DNA of 64,000 bases. Source: Pratylenchus scribneri (Eukaryota; Nematoda; Chromadorea; Rhabditida; Pratylenchidae). Below are positions 1 to 12,513 of this stretch, piece after piece. Both the position numbers and the translations under genes were made by a program. Every line of letters starts with the position of its first letter. Positions within the stretch are counted from its first letter, which is position 1. Below the pieces are notes generated by a model. That model was not told the DNA's origin, made no database searches, and worked only from the letters and a program-made list of their open reading frames with translations. The stretch covers positions 62,001-126,000 of the forward strand of contig JAQSEB010000129.1 in the NCBI GenBank assembly GCA_030063045.1, given 5' to 3'.

Positions 1-428
1 AGAGTAGCTGCTGAATAATTAGCGTGATCCTCCAAATTGCGCTTCTTTCAAATAAACTATTTCTGTTATAATTTTGCTTTTTTAAATAAAGAAAAATAGG
101 ATTTTAAAAAATTAAATTTAATGGAATATGTTTTCCAGAATATATTCTGATTTTTTTTGTGTTTCATCCTTAAAACCAATCTGATTTTTTCCAATTATTT
201 CCCGCAAGATTTGATTTTAAATTTAAGATTTTGATTCTTTTAGTTTCACTCCGAGAAGAAATTTTCTTTTTTAAAATATATTTCTGGAAAATATATTGGT
301 AATTTTCTCACTTCTCAGTCCAATTTTTTATATAGAGTTCAAATGAATTTATAATTATCTCTTTTATATTTGTTATATTTTTCCAAAAAAAGAGTTAATT
401 TCATTTTTAACGGAATTAAATTTTAGAC

Positions 429-902
429 TTTTTCCACGATTGGCGCGAATCGAACGGAGCGTCCCACTGTTGCCGTAGACATTTCAGTGGCAGTGAGATT
501 CCCGATGATCGAACGGATATGGTCCTTCACAGCTTGAATATGCTTTTGCATACTTCCAGTCACATCGACCATGAAGCATAAGTCCAAATGTTTTGCAGCC
601 TGCATTTGCTTGACCATATCCTCCACTCGTCCTTTGCGCAAATTCGTTGCCCGCAGAGTGCGTTTAGCCAAATCCATTTTGGTTTCCGCTTCCACACCAT
701 ATTCTATATTTGCTTCCTCGTATATGCGACGTAATGACTTATTTTTTTACGCATTTCGCGGATTTCAAATGCTCGTCGGTAAGTTAATGAAGTCAGTTGA
801 GAAATGGCCTCTTTCAAAGGGCAAAGAGACTTCTTCATCCTCTGGAATACGGCGCATTTTTTTGCAAGATAAATTTAAATCATTCTCGGCAATTCGTCGC
901 AT
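429..902 (-). pseudogene. vWA/alpha-kinase copy A, exon 1 (edge-truncated, frame-broken)
   Basis: This is the first coding exon of a third copy of the vWA/alpha-kinase gene; the rest would lie left of the window. It encodes the start of the vWA domain, including the MIDAS-type motif DVTGS after LCFMV, and ends in APIVEK before a weak donor (GTCTAA) at the same phase-0 position used by copies B and C. Upstream of residue ~60 the frame is broken. A 7-A run near 748-754 (8 would restore frame to the NKSLRR-like segment) and a second shift near 815-835 separate the pieces homologous to the N-termini of B and C. The first candidate ATG is at 902. Either this copy is decaying or the A-run is a sequencing error. 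No exon 2 is visible in 1-428, which shows only AT-rich sequence with a few GTGTTTCAT-like traces. Confidence 0.65.
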
Positions 903-1171
903 TTTTTCAAATAAATCTTCTATTTTTTACTCTAAAGATTAAAAAATTACAAAATTGACAAATGAAGTAAAAAATTTTATAATTATAAAATGAATAAAGG
1001 CAAAATAATTCAATTTGCAAAGATAACATAATCGATATGAAAGTGCATTTATTCGTGATTTTTCTTATTTTATAGAATAAAAAAAATTTGGTTATCCTCT
1101 ATTTTTTGATAATCATAAAATTCAAAACTAATAAGAAATTCTGATTCTCCAAACCTCGAATATACCTAAAC

Positions 1172-1582
1172 CGTACGGGGACATGTCCTGAATAGACAAA
1201 GGGCAGTGCAAATGTGGTCATGTCCTGAATAGTGCAAATGTGGGCGTTTTCGATTTCTAATTAAACAGAAACCGGTTTTAGACCCCACAAAGCTTATAAC
1301 ATTTTGTAGATCTCATCAAGACGCTTCGATTGATATATAAAATGTCATTAATTTGGTCAAAATTAAATGGTATTAAACCGTTTAAACCATCTTTTCCAGT
1401 TTTTTGGTTTTAAATTCTTTAATTTTGGGTTTTGGCCCAAACCAAGAAAAATTATATACCAATCGATGCGTCTGGATGAGATCTGCAAAATGGTATAAGG
1501 TTTGTTGGGTCTAAAACCGGTTTCTGATTAATTAGAAATCGAACGCCCACATTTGCACTATTCAGGAGTTGACATAGCACCT
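1172..1582. mobile_element. Inverted-repeat MITE, family 1, copy 1 (8-bp TSD)
   Basis: A 411-bp non-coding element begins CGTACGGGG and ends TAGCACCT. It is flanked by perfect 8-bp direct repeats ACCTAAAC at 1164-1171 and 1583-1590. The two halves are inverted copies of each other: GTGCAAATGTGG blocks near both ends, AAACCGGTTT, then a module resembling TAGATCTCATCAAGACGC around an AT-rich centre. Two further copies (35222-35630 and 42630-43429) share the same ends and also have 8-bp duplications. The superfamily is not assigned; an 8-bp TSD is compatible with hAT-type transposition. The remaining intergenic sequence from 903 to 2659 shows nothing coding. Confidence 0.85.
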
Positions 1583-4500
1583 ACCTAAACATGTAATTTC
1601 AGGAAAAAAATCGAAGATAATATTTTAGAATAAAAAATTTGAGGTAGGAAAGGCAGACAATATAAACGAAAATTTGCTGATTTGTTTTTTTTTAATTTTA
1701 TAAATATGTTAATTTGAATATATAGCAATATAAAAAAAAATAAAAATATTACATTATTTTTAAAAAATTATAAAAAATGGGGAGAAAAGTAATTCAGTTG
1801 AGGGACTTAACTATTTTTTTATGTGGGCTTCTTTTCGGGGTCAAAATAAGGAATTGGGGTAATTTTGGAGTGAAAATGAGGGAAATACGATGGGGTGATT
1901 CGGGCAAAATATATTCATTTTATGGAAGAAGAATGCCAAATTGCGGCTTAAAATGAGGGAATATCATAAAATGTAAATGTCAGATATAAAAATTTCGTTG
2001 ACAAAGATGAATAAGAAATTGCCTCGGGCAAAAATTTGAATATTATCCTCTCCTTATCAAAGTAAAAATATTGTAATTTGGAATTTTGATTAAATGAGTA
2101 TTTTACAATTTCTGCCCCATGCCCTATTTCTTTTCCATATTGCTCCCAGCATTTTTATTACAGCAATGATGTTTTTTTTTGCAAATATTCGGAATGAAAA
2201 GTTTGTTATTTGATTGACATCGAGAATTTAAGGGATAATCCAATTGAATAATTGCTAATATAATTGACTAATACATGGATAAATTGATAACTTGAGAAGG
2301 AATTAAAAATTCTAAATTTATTCATATCATTTTATTAAATGAAAGTTAACATGAGCGCATCAGTCAGTTTTGATTTACAATTTTAGAGGCGGAAATGAAA
2401 AAAACCATCAAAAAATATACCTAATAATAATTTTTATATTTTAGATTATATTTTGCGTAACACCGAAAATGCTTTTTGAACAAATTTGATTGATAGATGA
2501 AAATATTTTTTCAATGAAAATATTTATCAAAGTACTCATGAAATTTATATATTCATCGCGATCAATTTGATTAAAAGTGTATTCCGAAATTTAATTGAAT
2601 AATCAATCATTTTTTCCAATTTATTATTTCCCTTTTCACTTTCCATAATTTTTATTCCTTCATTCATCATCATTCCCAAAATTGGTTGGAGTGGTCAGTC
2701 CCATTTTGGTGCAAAATTCATTGCAAATATGACGGCTGAAGAAGCTTTTCATTCCGGCTAGACCAAGATTAGTGCGGCCAAAGCAAGTCAAATCGGTACA
2801 ATGGATTGTAGGATCAGTCAGTTCGATGGATTTGTTGCCAGTCCCATCCGTGCTAACAATTCCTTGCAAATCGACAACCATCAAGTAACCACGACTGATC
2901 TGCATTTAAATATGAGAAAATATTAATTATCCTTTAAATCAAATTAATTTTCTAAAAAAGTTTCGTGTCAAAAAAAGGGATTTTTATGGCCATATAATTC
3001 CGGCCATAACAAAATTAAGTGGTTGGGGCTAATAGTATAGATTAATAGAATTTTAGACTATGGCTATAATTATTAGGAAAAATAGGGTTTAAATTTTAAA
3101 ATGAAACCAATTTGACCAAGTTTTATGACTTTAACAATTACAATTTTAGACACAAGAATTCATTTAAATATTTTTTAAAATTTTATTTCATATAATATGT
3201 AGTAATATTATGCATTTTTTGAAACCAATTAAACTTTATTAAATTCTAGACTAATAATTCCTAGTCTAATTTTTTTAAACCCAATTTGGCAAAATTTTTT
3301 GACTTTAACAATTCCAATTTTTGATATAAAAATTTTATCGTTTAAATTTTTTTAAAATATATTCATTGAATAATAGATATGTGTTTTTGAAAGCAATAAA
3401 ATTTTGTTAATTCTAATTCTAGTTTAATTTTTTTTTACTTTTTATCGCATAAAATAATTCAAAATAAATTATTTTAAAATTTTGACTATCTCATTTAATA
3501 AATTAGATCTTTCTAATATTCAAAAAAGCCCTTTATGAAGTTATGTACCTGATATGTCCAATGGGAAAATGCCATCAATTGTTCGACAAATTTCAAATCC
3601 ACTCCTTTGATCTTGGCAGTCTCTTCCAACATTGAATAGTCGAAATTGTTAGAGAAGCGAAGAAAATCGCATCCAAAAGGATATAAACGTTCACAAGACA
3701 TATAGACACGTCCAGCAGTGGAAGATTCAAATGAGAAAATTTGCCCCTTGAGAAATTTGATGATATAACCATGGCCGACCTTGAATAATAAATTTAGAAT
3801 TTTAATTTTATTTCCATTATTAATTTTAATCATATTTTATAATTCTAATATAATTTTTGTTATTAGAGTTTAAAATAAAAAATTTTTATTTTTCACTCAT
3901 TAACTTAACCCATTCCCATTTCTCATCTTTTGCTAATGCTCCGTTGCTGATTGATTATTTATTTCCCTTTATGAGAAGAGGATTTCATCTATGCCATATC
4001 GGCAAAATATGCAAATCCGGAAGGCAAAACGTTTTATTTTATCTTATAAATTTTCTATTTATGATTTGATCTTGGATGGTATTGCTGCTGTTGATTCAAT
4101 TGGCAATATCATAATTCATAAATCATCAAATTTTGAGCCATCCATTAATATTCTTCTAATGGATTCGCTAAAGGCATTTAAAAATTATTTTCAATAGAAA
4201 TTCAGCCTATAATAAAAAGAACAAAAAATAGGATGCATATATTTTCGCATCAGCGATAGAGAAGAATATAGATACGATACTAAAAATTAACCTATTAATC
4301 TTCCCTCTGTACTTATTTTCATTTAATTTATGTTTTACTGAATAATTAACCTTCTTAAAGCTGGCTTCACTGAAAATTGAGGCCATATAGGCGGCAATTG
4401 TTTGCAATTGGATGGCGACTTCATAGTGCAAAGCCGAATCAAGGAAGCCAGTGGCAGAAACATGCTTCTTCAGCACAATGTCGATCGGGTCCAGCGTAGA

Positions 4501-7500
4501 AGTCACATCACGTCCATAATATGCCACGCGTTCCCTTCCTTTGGCAAATGGCTTTTTGGCCAGCTGAACAATGGCCTTGAGTGGTTGTTTTTGCATCAAC
4601 GGAGCACCTTTCCAATGGAATGAAAATTATTATCAAAAAATTGCCTCTTTTTGTCCAAATTTAACTAGAAATAAGCTACTTTAACAATTACTTTCAAAAT
4701 AAATTCACCAGAAAAAATTTCGTTCATCGAGTTTGGCAAATCGTAAGTGAGGAAAACGCCAGCGATTTTAGTCGCATTTTTCCAATTAGGCATGACTGGA
4801 TCATAGTCCAGGCTGGCAGCAAATCGGTTAAAGCGAGTGGAAGTACCAGCTGGAATAAGAAAAATTTTCATTATGGTGAACCACGAAATCATTAATAAAT
4901 GATAAACCCTTTTCAAACCTTTTGCCACAGCAATGCTTGTTGAGCTTGAAATGGCGTCGAGCAAAAAATCAACATCTTCGATGTCGCAAACCACAATCTC
5001 GTGACCATATATTTCGGAAAATTTCTCAACCATTTTGTTGGTAAGGTTAGTGATTTTGCCGAAATGATAATTGATTTTCTTCTTTGCCAATTCCTTCAAC
5101 AAATTCTGAATGGAACGCCCCTTTGGATCACCATCTATAAAATAATATAAATTATCATATGGAATAGGACTAAAAAATTGATAAAAAAAAAACATTGATT
5201 TATGGATATAAGTTTGGAATGATGATATAATAATTTAGGTTCATCTAATTTTTTTCACTTTGCTTTATTAAAATCAAGAGCTCAACAAATTTTTGGAAAT
5301 TTTAAAAAATGTATATGTAATTGTTATTAATATTAAGTTTTTTGACATATCAAAAATTTAAAAACAAATTACTTTAATCTAAAGAAATGTATATCGTAAA
5401 AGTCAAACAAAGAAGAAATTGGGATTGATTATTATTTTTTTATTTTATTTTTATTCATTAATGTTTTATTATTTTTTGTGTTTCATTCCAGAAAGTTTTC
5501 ATTTTTGACTTTTATTATTTTTAATTTTATTTTATTCATTAAAGTTTTATTATTTCGTGTTTCATTCCGGAAAGATTGTTTTCAATTGTTGATTTTTTTG
5601 TGAATGGCAGACTAACAAAAAATTTATTTTTTAATTTAATTAACAAATCCATCTTATTTTTATTTATTTAAAAACCAAATTATGCCAAATCTTTTCCATA
5701 AATATTAATTATAAAATTCGAATATTTTTTACCTGGATAATTATCTTCGACGCCATTATGGTATTTCCTTCCATGGCAAGGTGAATCTGCAATATGGAAT
5801 AATATTCGAGTAGATCCATCCGTTGACCACTTCAAGCCAATGGTCTTCTCCAATCCACCAAAAACATCTTCGGCCATATCATCGCCACCAATTGCTTCAA
5901 TGGCAGCGCAAAAAGCGTGGAAATCGGCAACAGAATCCACAAAATCCAGCACTTCAAATGGTGGTGAATCGTCAATGTCACGATAGCCAACAAATGCAAG
6001 GCGTATCTGAATAATTCGTAAAATAGCTAATGAGAAGATTAACAACTTAGAGTGAAAAAAGAATTTAAAATTAAAAGGACGGATATAAGGTTACGTAAAT
6101 TCTTTTAAATCGATCGAATTTCTTGTCAACCAAAATATAATGGAAATAACCTTACGGGTTCGATATCACAATAAACAAATAAGAAAAATTTCAAAATTGT
6201 GAAAATTCAAATAAAAATTTTTCATTTAAAATTTAAATTAATTAATAAAATAAATATAAAATTTAATAAAAATGGATCGTTCAAATATTTTCCCAAACAT
6301 TATGAATTTTCTTCATTTTTTTGTTCCCCAACATTTTGCCTTATCATTTCTCAAAACGAATATTTTTATGTTTTTGTTTTTCAAACATTTTATGTTTCTG
6401 TTTTTATTTCTAAATATTTTGCCTTTTTTGTTACCAAACATTTATTTTTTTTGTTTTTGTTGCTAAATATTTTTGTTTTTGTGTTTTTTTTTCTCCCAAA
6501 CATTTTGTGTTAAATTAATAATGAGATTATCACCTTCTTCACAATAGGTGCACATGCACATCGAACGGAAGGTCCCGTTCCCGGGGTATCAAAAATCGAA
6601 AAATTTTTGACCAAATTACGAAAAGATTCAAAAATTGTGGCTGTTATGACACCACCAGAATAAATCAGACTTTTGGCGAATTTGTGAAAAGGGAAAAAAA
6701 TTTGGGAAAATTTTTAAGAAAAAAAATCTTGTCAAAAAATTTTTTTGACGTTTCTAGTCGCCAAATTGACGACAATGACCATGAAAAAATATTTTTCACC
6801 AAATCGCGGATATTGAGAAATTTATTCACAAAATTCAACATTTTGAAAAAATTTGTTTGCGAACATTTTGGTCAGATCGGACGAAAAGTTTCTCAAAAAG
6901 ATTTTCCAAAAAGTCGCGGTTTACCAAAAATTTTGTGGAACTTTTTTGTGGTGAAAATGGCGAAAAGTTTTTTCCAAAAAGATTTTCCAAAAATTCGCGG
7001 TTTACCAGAAATTTTGTGCAATTTTTTGTGGGAAGAATTACGACAATATGCTCCAATAATCTTTCTCAGAATGGTAAACTTTTCGACCATCCTTTTTGAT
7101 ACAATTTCTCAAAATTATTCTGAAAATATATTGCATACCCAGAATAATTTTGAGAATCTGTACCTAAAATAATGGTCGAAATATGTCACCTTTCTGAGTA
7201 GTATTTTTGGAGCATACTCTCGTTCATTTTGTGAGAATATTGTCCAAAATACATTGTATCTTCATTTTATCATTTCTTATAAATAAAATAGTGAAAATAA
7301 TAATAATGTCTAAAATAAACAATTAAATAAGTTATTAATTAGTTTGTATCCTTTTTAAAATATATTTATTTTTAATTTCCTAATAATTTTTTGGCCAAAT
7401 TTTTTCGAACATAAATAAAACTTTTCCTAGTTTTAAAATTAAACGATTAAAAGGATATAAACTAACATTAACAAAAAGCATTACAATATTGATCCATGAT

Positions 7501-7512
7501 TGATGATTATTC

Positions 7513-10016
7513 CATATTGATGCTGCACTTCTCTGTTGACGAGCAATCATGGTCAAACAAGTCCATTGGGAAAATAGCATTTTGATCCACATTGGCGGCC
7601 GGATCTTTGTATTGCACGATTGTCCTATGAGGCCTTTGCACACCACTCGATCGATACTGTTATCTCCGATCTGAATAAATAATTAATTAAATATTTTTGA
7701 ATAAAAACCTCTCTTTATCCGGAAAAGATTTGATTCGTTGAGGTAACTCCCATGTTAATGATTCAGCGATTGATTTGTCGATCACCATAGCCTTTCCCAA
7801 AAGATAAATTTGATCACAATTCTGAATTTTTAAAAAATTCAGCAACTGCCAGTTTGAGGGTGACATTATTTCGCTGAAAACTAAATTATTTTTCAAATAA
7901 AATTACATAAAAATTACTGATCGAACATTTATGATCGAATCATTGATCCGTTGGCGTAGGCCTAGTAGATTTGATCAAAAAATTGTTCAATTTGATACTA
8001 TTTGCAGAGAATATAATTTTCACCATTTTTTTTCCTTTCAAATTTAATGTTTTTATTGTTAGAAAAAAATTGTGACCTCAAAATTCCTGATATTCAGCTG
8101 GAATTCCATTGATTGAATATCTGAATTTATTGGCCATTGTTGAGATATTTTTGATCGAAAATAATTCATGTTTAAACTGCGAGAGGAACCAAGCAGTGCT
8201 GGTAAAAATTGTTGCATTTTTCATTTTATTAATAAGAATTTAAACTGACTTTTGATCATACATTGCGAATAACGATCTTGAAATTGATCCAAAATTTCAA
8301 TGATCAAAATATTCATCCTAGATTTTTTGTGAATTAAAGTTTACTTTTAACAAAAAAATGGACCTGAATAGTACAATCAGAACAGCCATTTTAACATGAC
8401 GGTTCTTTCATTAAAATCTATTTTGCTCGGCCTTGATTTGATTATCAGCTAGAAACCGGAGAAACCATATCTATGATTAAAAATAACAATTTTTAACTTT
8501 GTCAAGTAGAAAATTATTCTGTAAACTTAAAACTATGTATTTCTAAAATTAAAAATCAAATTTAATTTTATATCATGTATAAAATTGTTTCTCAGAACTT
8601 AGAAATATGTATTTTTTAAAAAATATTTTTTAAGCGTAAACCTTGGATCGATAATTATTAATCTGTAGAGCACCCTCATCCAATTTCAGAAAGTTGATCT
8701 GCGGTATGATCTGAGCACATATTTCGTTCCAATCCAGATTGTTTGAACCGACATTTATTTTTCAAATTAAAATTAAATTTATTAATGAAACATACAAAAC
8801 TGCGATCAAGACCATGTTTGAAACCTTTTTTTTGTAATTTTGGAGGCCAGTTCTAAATTTGTGCGCTCATTGTCCATAATGATAGAGGATCCTTTGATTA
8901 AAGAAATTTTTTTGGAAAATCAAAATATTACCACAGAGAAAATTTGTTTCATGTTTGTTCAGAAAATTGCGGCCAGTTACCATTGCTTTGATCATGTTTT
9001 AGTCGGAATATTGGCATGAAATGCTCGCTGAAGCACCACCAAACAATAATTATGCCATGCACTTGATCCATGTGGCCAAGAAGGGTGTCAATTATTTCAT
9101 CTTTAAGATAGAGATCCAAAATTTTCTGAAAAGTTTTTTTTTAATTTTATTTATTTTATGCTATTTATTACCGGATTATTCCACTCTTTTTTCCATCCAA
9201 AATAAGATCTTTGATCTGACCGGTGTAAAATCCATAATGAACAATTCATTTCATTCGAAATCAATAAGCATTTCAGCTGCTTTCGATCGGTCTAAAAAAT
9301 TAATATTGATAAATTTTTTGGCGATAAACTCTGAAATTTTTCTTGAAATTTTTGATCTGTTTGGTTTTTCCATTTTCGCCAAAATATTTTGCTAAGTTTG
9401 GAGAACCCGATGAATTATGTAACCTTGGAAGATCATTGCTTGAGCCATTATCTTTTGTCCTTCAGCCATTTGCCAAAGATTTGAACGGAACCATAGCATT
9501 GGACAATGGACATGTTGAATTTACAATAGTTATGTTACATTAATTTTATTTTAAATAAACCTTCATTCTGAAAGGCACTGAAAATGTCCATAAAATTTTC
9601 AGCGGTCTGATGACATTATTAGCTTCAAATTTGATATTCTATTATTTTCAAGTTTAAATACGTATAAACCTTGTTGAATATTTAATTCGAAATGTTCAAT
9701 ATTGTTGGCCATAAATGATGTTCGCTTGTTCTTTATGACTTCGATTTTTCTTTGATCCTCGTAATGGTCTGAAGTCGCAGTTGTTTGCCATGTCCGTTAG
9801 CAAACTAAAATTACAATAGTAAAGTTTTCTACTGAACTTTTTGTTTGTATAGAACCTGCTCTTGCTCATTATCAAGTTGATTCTCTTATTTTGATCTTGG
9901 GCATGCCCATCCAAAACGCCATTGTTAAGATTACCCGATTTTGAACGCGTTGAATTTAGATCGACCATAATTGATCCCAAAAATCTATCAACTTTTATTT
10001 TTATTGGAATAAGCAA
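7513..10016 (-). CDS. Unresolved multi-exon gene inside the 6.8 kb element
   Basis: Several minus-strand stretches look like real coding exons with splice signals, but I could not join them into one confident model. They include an N-terminal piece beginning near 10016 (MVDLNSTRSKSGNLNNG in its middle), KGSSIIMDNERTNLELASK near 8900-8840, LDWNEICAQIIPQINFLKL at ~8750-8642 ending at an AAG/GT donor, and a segment at 7870-7725 containing IYLLGKAMVIDKSIAESL, which can splice into a last exon near 7677. No domain was recognised; nothing resembles a transposase catalytic core by eye. The gene runs away from the BTB unit, so 10017-10415 would be a shared divergent promoter region. It may be degenerate. 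Confidence 0.4.
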
Positions 10017-10415
10017 TTTATATTAATTAAAAAGATGGCTAAATTTAGCCGAAAAATTAATAAAAACAAGAAAGGAACTTGTAAAATAAAAATCAATAAA
10101 ATCTATTTTGACGTTTTATCCAAATGTTTTTATCAAAAGGTCTAATTTTGTTTAGATATTTTCAACCAAATAAAAGATTGATGAAAAAATAATTGTTTTT
10201 TATTATTGCCATTTTGTTACTCTAATAATTTTTCATTTTAGACATGCATTAAACTCGCAAGATAAAATTAAGCATCATTAATAAATTTACATTAGTTTTA
10301 TGAACCATCATTTTCTTTAAATAAGTCTAATTAAATCACATAAAATTTGTTTTTTTTTTTAGAAAAAGCTCAATTGATTTTGGATTTTTTGATCAATTAA
10401 ACGGATCAATAAATT

Positions 10416-12513
10416 ATGAACAACAATCAAAATTTTTGGCAAGAACAATTTGCTAAAATTGAGGATGCCTTAGACTATGTACTGAAATCAGGACAAAATG
10501 TGGATGTCGATATTTTTGTTGCTGATGAAAATGGCGGGAAGCAGGTTTATTATGATTTATTATGTAAAAAAATTCAAAACAATTTAAGTTAGTCCAAGCG
10601 CATAAACTTGTGCTTTCTGTCCATTCTTCATATTTTGCTGGCCTATTCAATTCAATGCTACCAGCCAATCAAGGTCAACCGATCTTGCTAGACGACATTC
10701 AGGTCACAGAATTCAATGCAATTCTGCAATTTTCCTACAAAAATGATCATTCTATGATCAACAAGACATATTGCTGGCATTTATTCTACAGGTTTTTAAA
10801 AAATTAATTCCGGCCAAAAATAATTGAAAAAATTTAAGCCAAGCGATACATGTTCGATCAAATCGTCTAAAAATGCTTGGAATTTTTCCATGTTTGTGAA
10901 TGCGACCATCATCTATTTCCTACTGACTCTATGCTGGATCCTGCAAATTTTTCTCTTTGTGGAAAACAGCAAATGATCATTAAGTTCAGGTTTACACAAA
11001 GCTAATCAGTCTAAACATTAAATCATATTCTAAAGCAAATGATGCACTTCTGTGGTTGATCTGGATCAGGGAGGAAAATATGCTGATCAAAACAAGGAAA
11101 ATGAAATGTCGAAAGCAATCATTAAGAATGCCAAGGTATTTAAAGAGGTGAATAAAATAAAATAAAAAAAGCTAAACAAAAATAAATGTTTGAATATTGT
11201 GCTATTCAGGTCCATGTCGATCCTGATCGAATTCTTTGAGTAGAAGGTCAAGCTAATGGATTGCCGTTTGCCAACAATGAGCATGAGGTTAAAAAATAGA
11301 GAATAAATTATTCAAAATCAATAAAATTAATATTCAGGTCGAACATGATCATCTGAATGGAGAACATCGCCAAGATAATGGAAGGCCAAATGCTGGCAAC
11401 AATGGGAATGAGGTAAAAAAGTAGGAACTAAAATACTTAAAATTCATAATCAATAAAAATTTAGTCCGATGGCGATGATGAGATGGATATTTCGAGCGGA
11501 GAACTCTATGAAAATGATGTGGCAAATGATGGAGACAACGAAAATGAAGTTTAAAAATAGGCATAAACCAGTGGTGGTTCTAGGATTTTTCCAGAGAGGG
11601 GGTGCGCAGCCGAAAAAATCAGCACCCAGGGGTGCTCGTTCAAAAATTAAAATTTGCGAGCGCCGATAGACGCGACCGCGAAATTTTTTTTACCAATTTT
11701 TAGGTCTAAAAACTGAAATATTTGAAAAATTATGAAATTTTCTGGGAAAAATAGTAAAAAAATATAATGAGAGCGCCGAAAGGTGCAAGCGCGAAATTTT
11801 TTGATTTTTTTGTCTAATTTGTAAAAAAATCCCTATTTTTTTATCTCTACCCACACGGCACACCGGAGTGCCACTCCCCCACACCAGGGGTTAGCACACC
11901 CGCACCCCCTCCTTATAAAATCGCCACTCTCATAAATTAATATTATAAATACAATAAAATTCAGGACGAGCATGATGATCAGATGGACACTTCTGGCCAC
12001 GAAGATCAGGATGGTGGAATGCCACATGGAGGCAACAATAATGAGGTTTGCAAAAATAAGGAGTATCATAAAATATAAAAATATGTAATCAATTAAATTT
12101 AGATCGATCCCAATCATTACTCCGCCAATGAGCACAATGATTCTACAATTTTTCTGTCCGATGATAGCCAGGTTTAAAATTTTTATTCAAACTAAAAACC
12201 AAACAAATTAATATTTTAAAAAATTAAATCCAATAAAAAAAATAAAAAAATAGTATTAATTATATAATAACATCTTTTGCAGGATATGGATTCTTCCGAC
12301 ATTGAGGTTCTGTGCCACATCCAACATGCACATGACGAAGCGCCCATCAATGTCTCCTCGGACACATCGGACAGTGATCAGCCTACTGATCGTGAGGAAT
12401 CGGCCATCAATCTGTCATCGGATTCGGACATTCAAGAGTTGGCTGTACTGGCTCCCCGCCGCGAGGATCTTCAAAACCATTGGGAACTCTATAATCCATC
12501 GCGTGGATATTGA
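10416..12513 (+). pseudogene. BTB/POZ-domain gene with tandem acidic exons, carried in the element
   Basis: Exon 1 (10416-10544) and exon 2 (10589-~10791) join in frame across a 44-bp intron and encode the first part of a BTB fold; VQAHKLVLSVHSSYF is the classic BTB helix followed by FAGLFNSML. The next exon continues the fold (AKRYMFDQIV, then KCLEFFHVCE) but has an in-frame TAA at 10868-10870. A further stop lies in the exon starting near 11211. Downstream come acidic, Asp/Glu/Asn-rich exons at 11338-11412, 11465-11548, 11965-12045, 12103-12171 and 12283-12513 (stop TGA). All are phase 0 and several resemble each other (ends such as NNGNE, NENE, NNNE), which suggests exon duplication. BTB proteins usually dimerise and often serve as Cul3 adaptors; no function can be claimed for this damaged copy. 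Confidence 0.65.
11569..11929. mobile_element. hAT-type MITE nested in a BTB-gene intron
   Basis: A 361-bp element begins CAGTGGTGGTTCTAGG and ends with an inverted counterpart (CTTATAAAATCGCCACTC). It has GC-rich G-run/C-run subterminal blocks (GAGGGGGTGCG and CGCACCCCCTC). Flanks are GCATAAAC (11561-11568) and TCATAAAT (11930-11937), an 8-bp duplication matching at 6 positions. CAGTG ends with 8-bp duplications are typical of hAT MITEs. Without it the host intron would be about 50 bp, like its neighbours. It must have arrived after the larger element acquired the BTB gene. Confidence 0.8.

Noticed and set aside
6684..7172. Plus-strand 162-codon open frame
   Set aside because: Consists of AT-rich subterminal repeats of the 6.8 kb element; low complexity, open on both strands.
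9021..9543. Plus-strand open frames within the 6.8 kb element
   Set aside because: They overlap minus-strand stretches that also look coding and have splice signals; the minus strand better fits the neighbouring exons, but the case is not closed.
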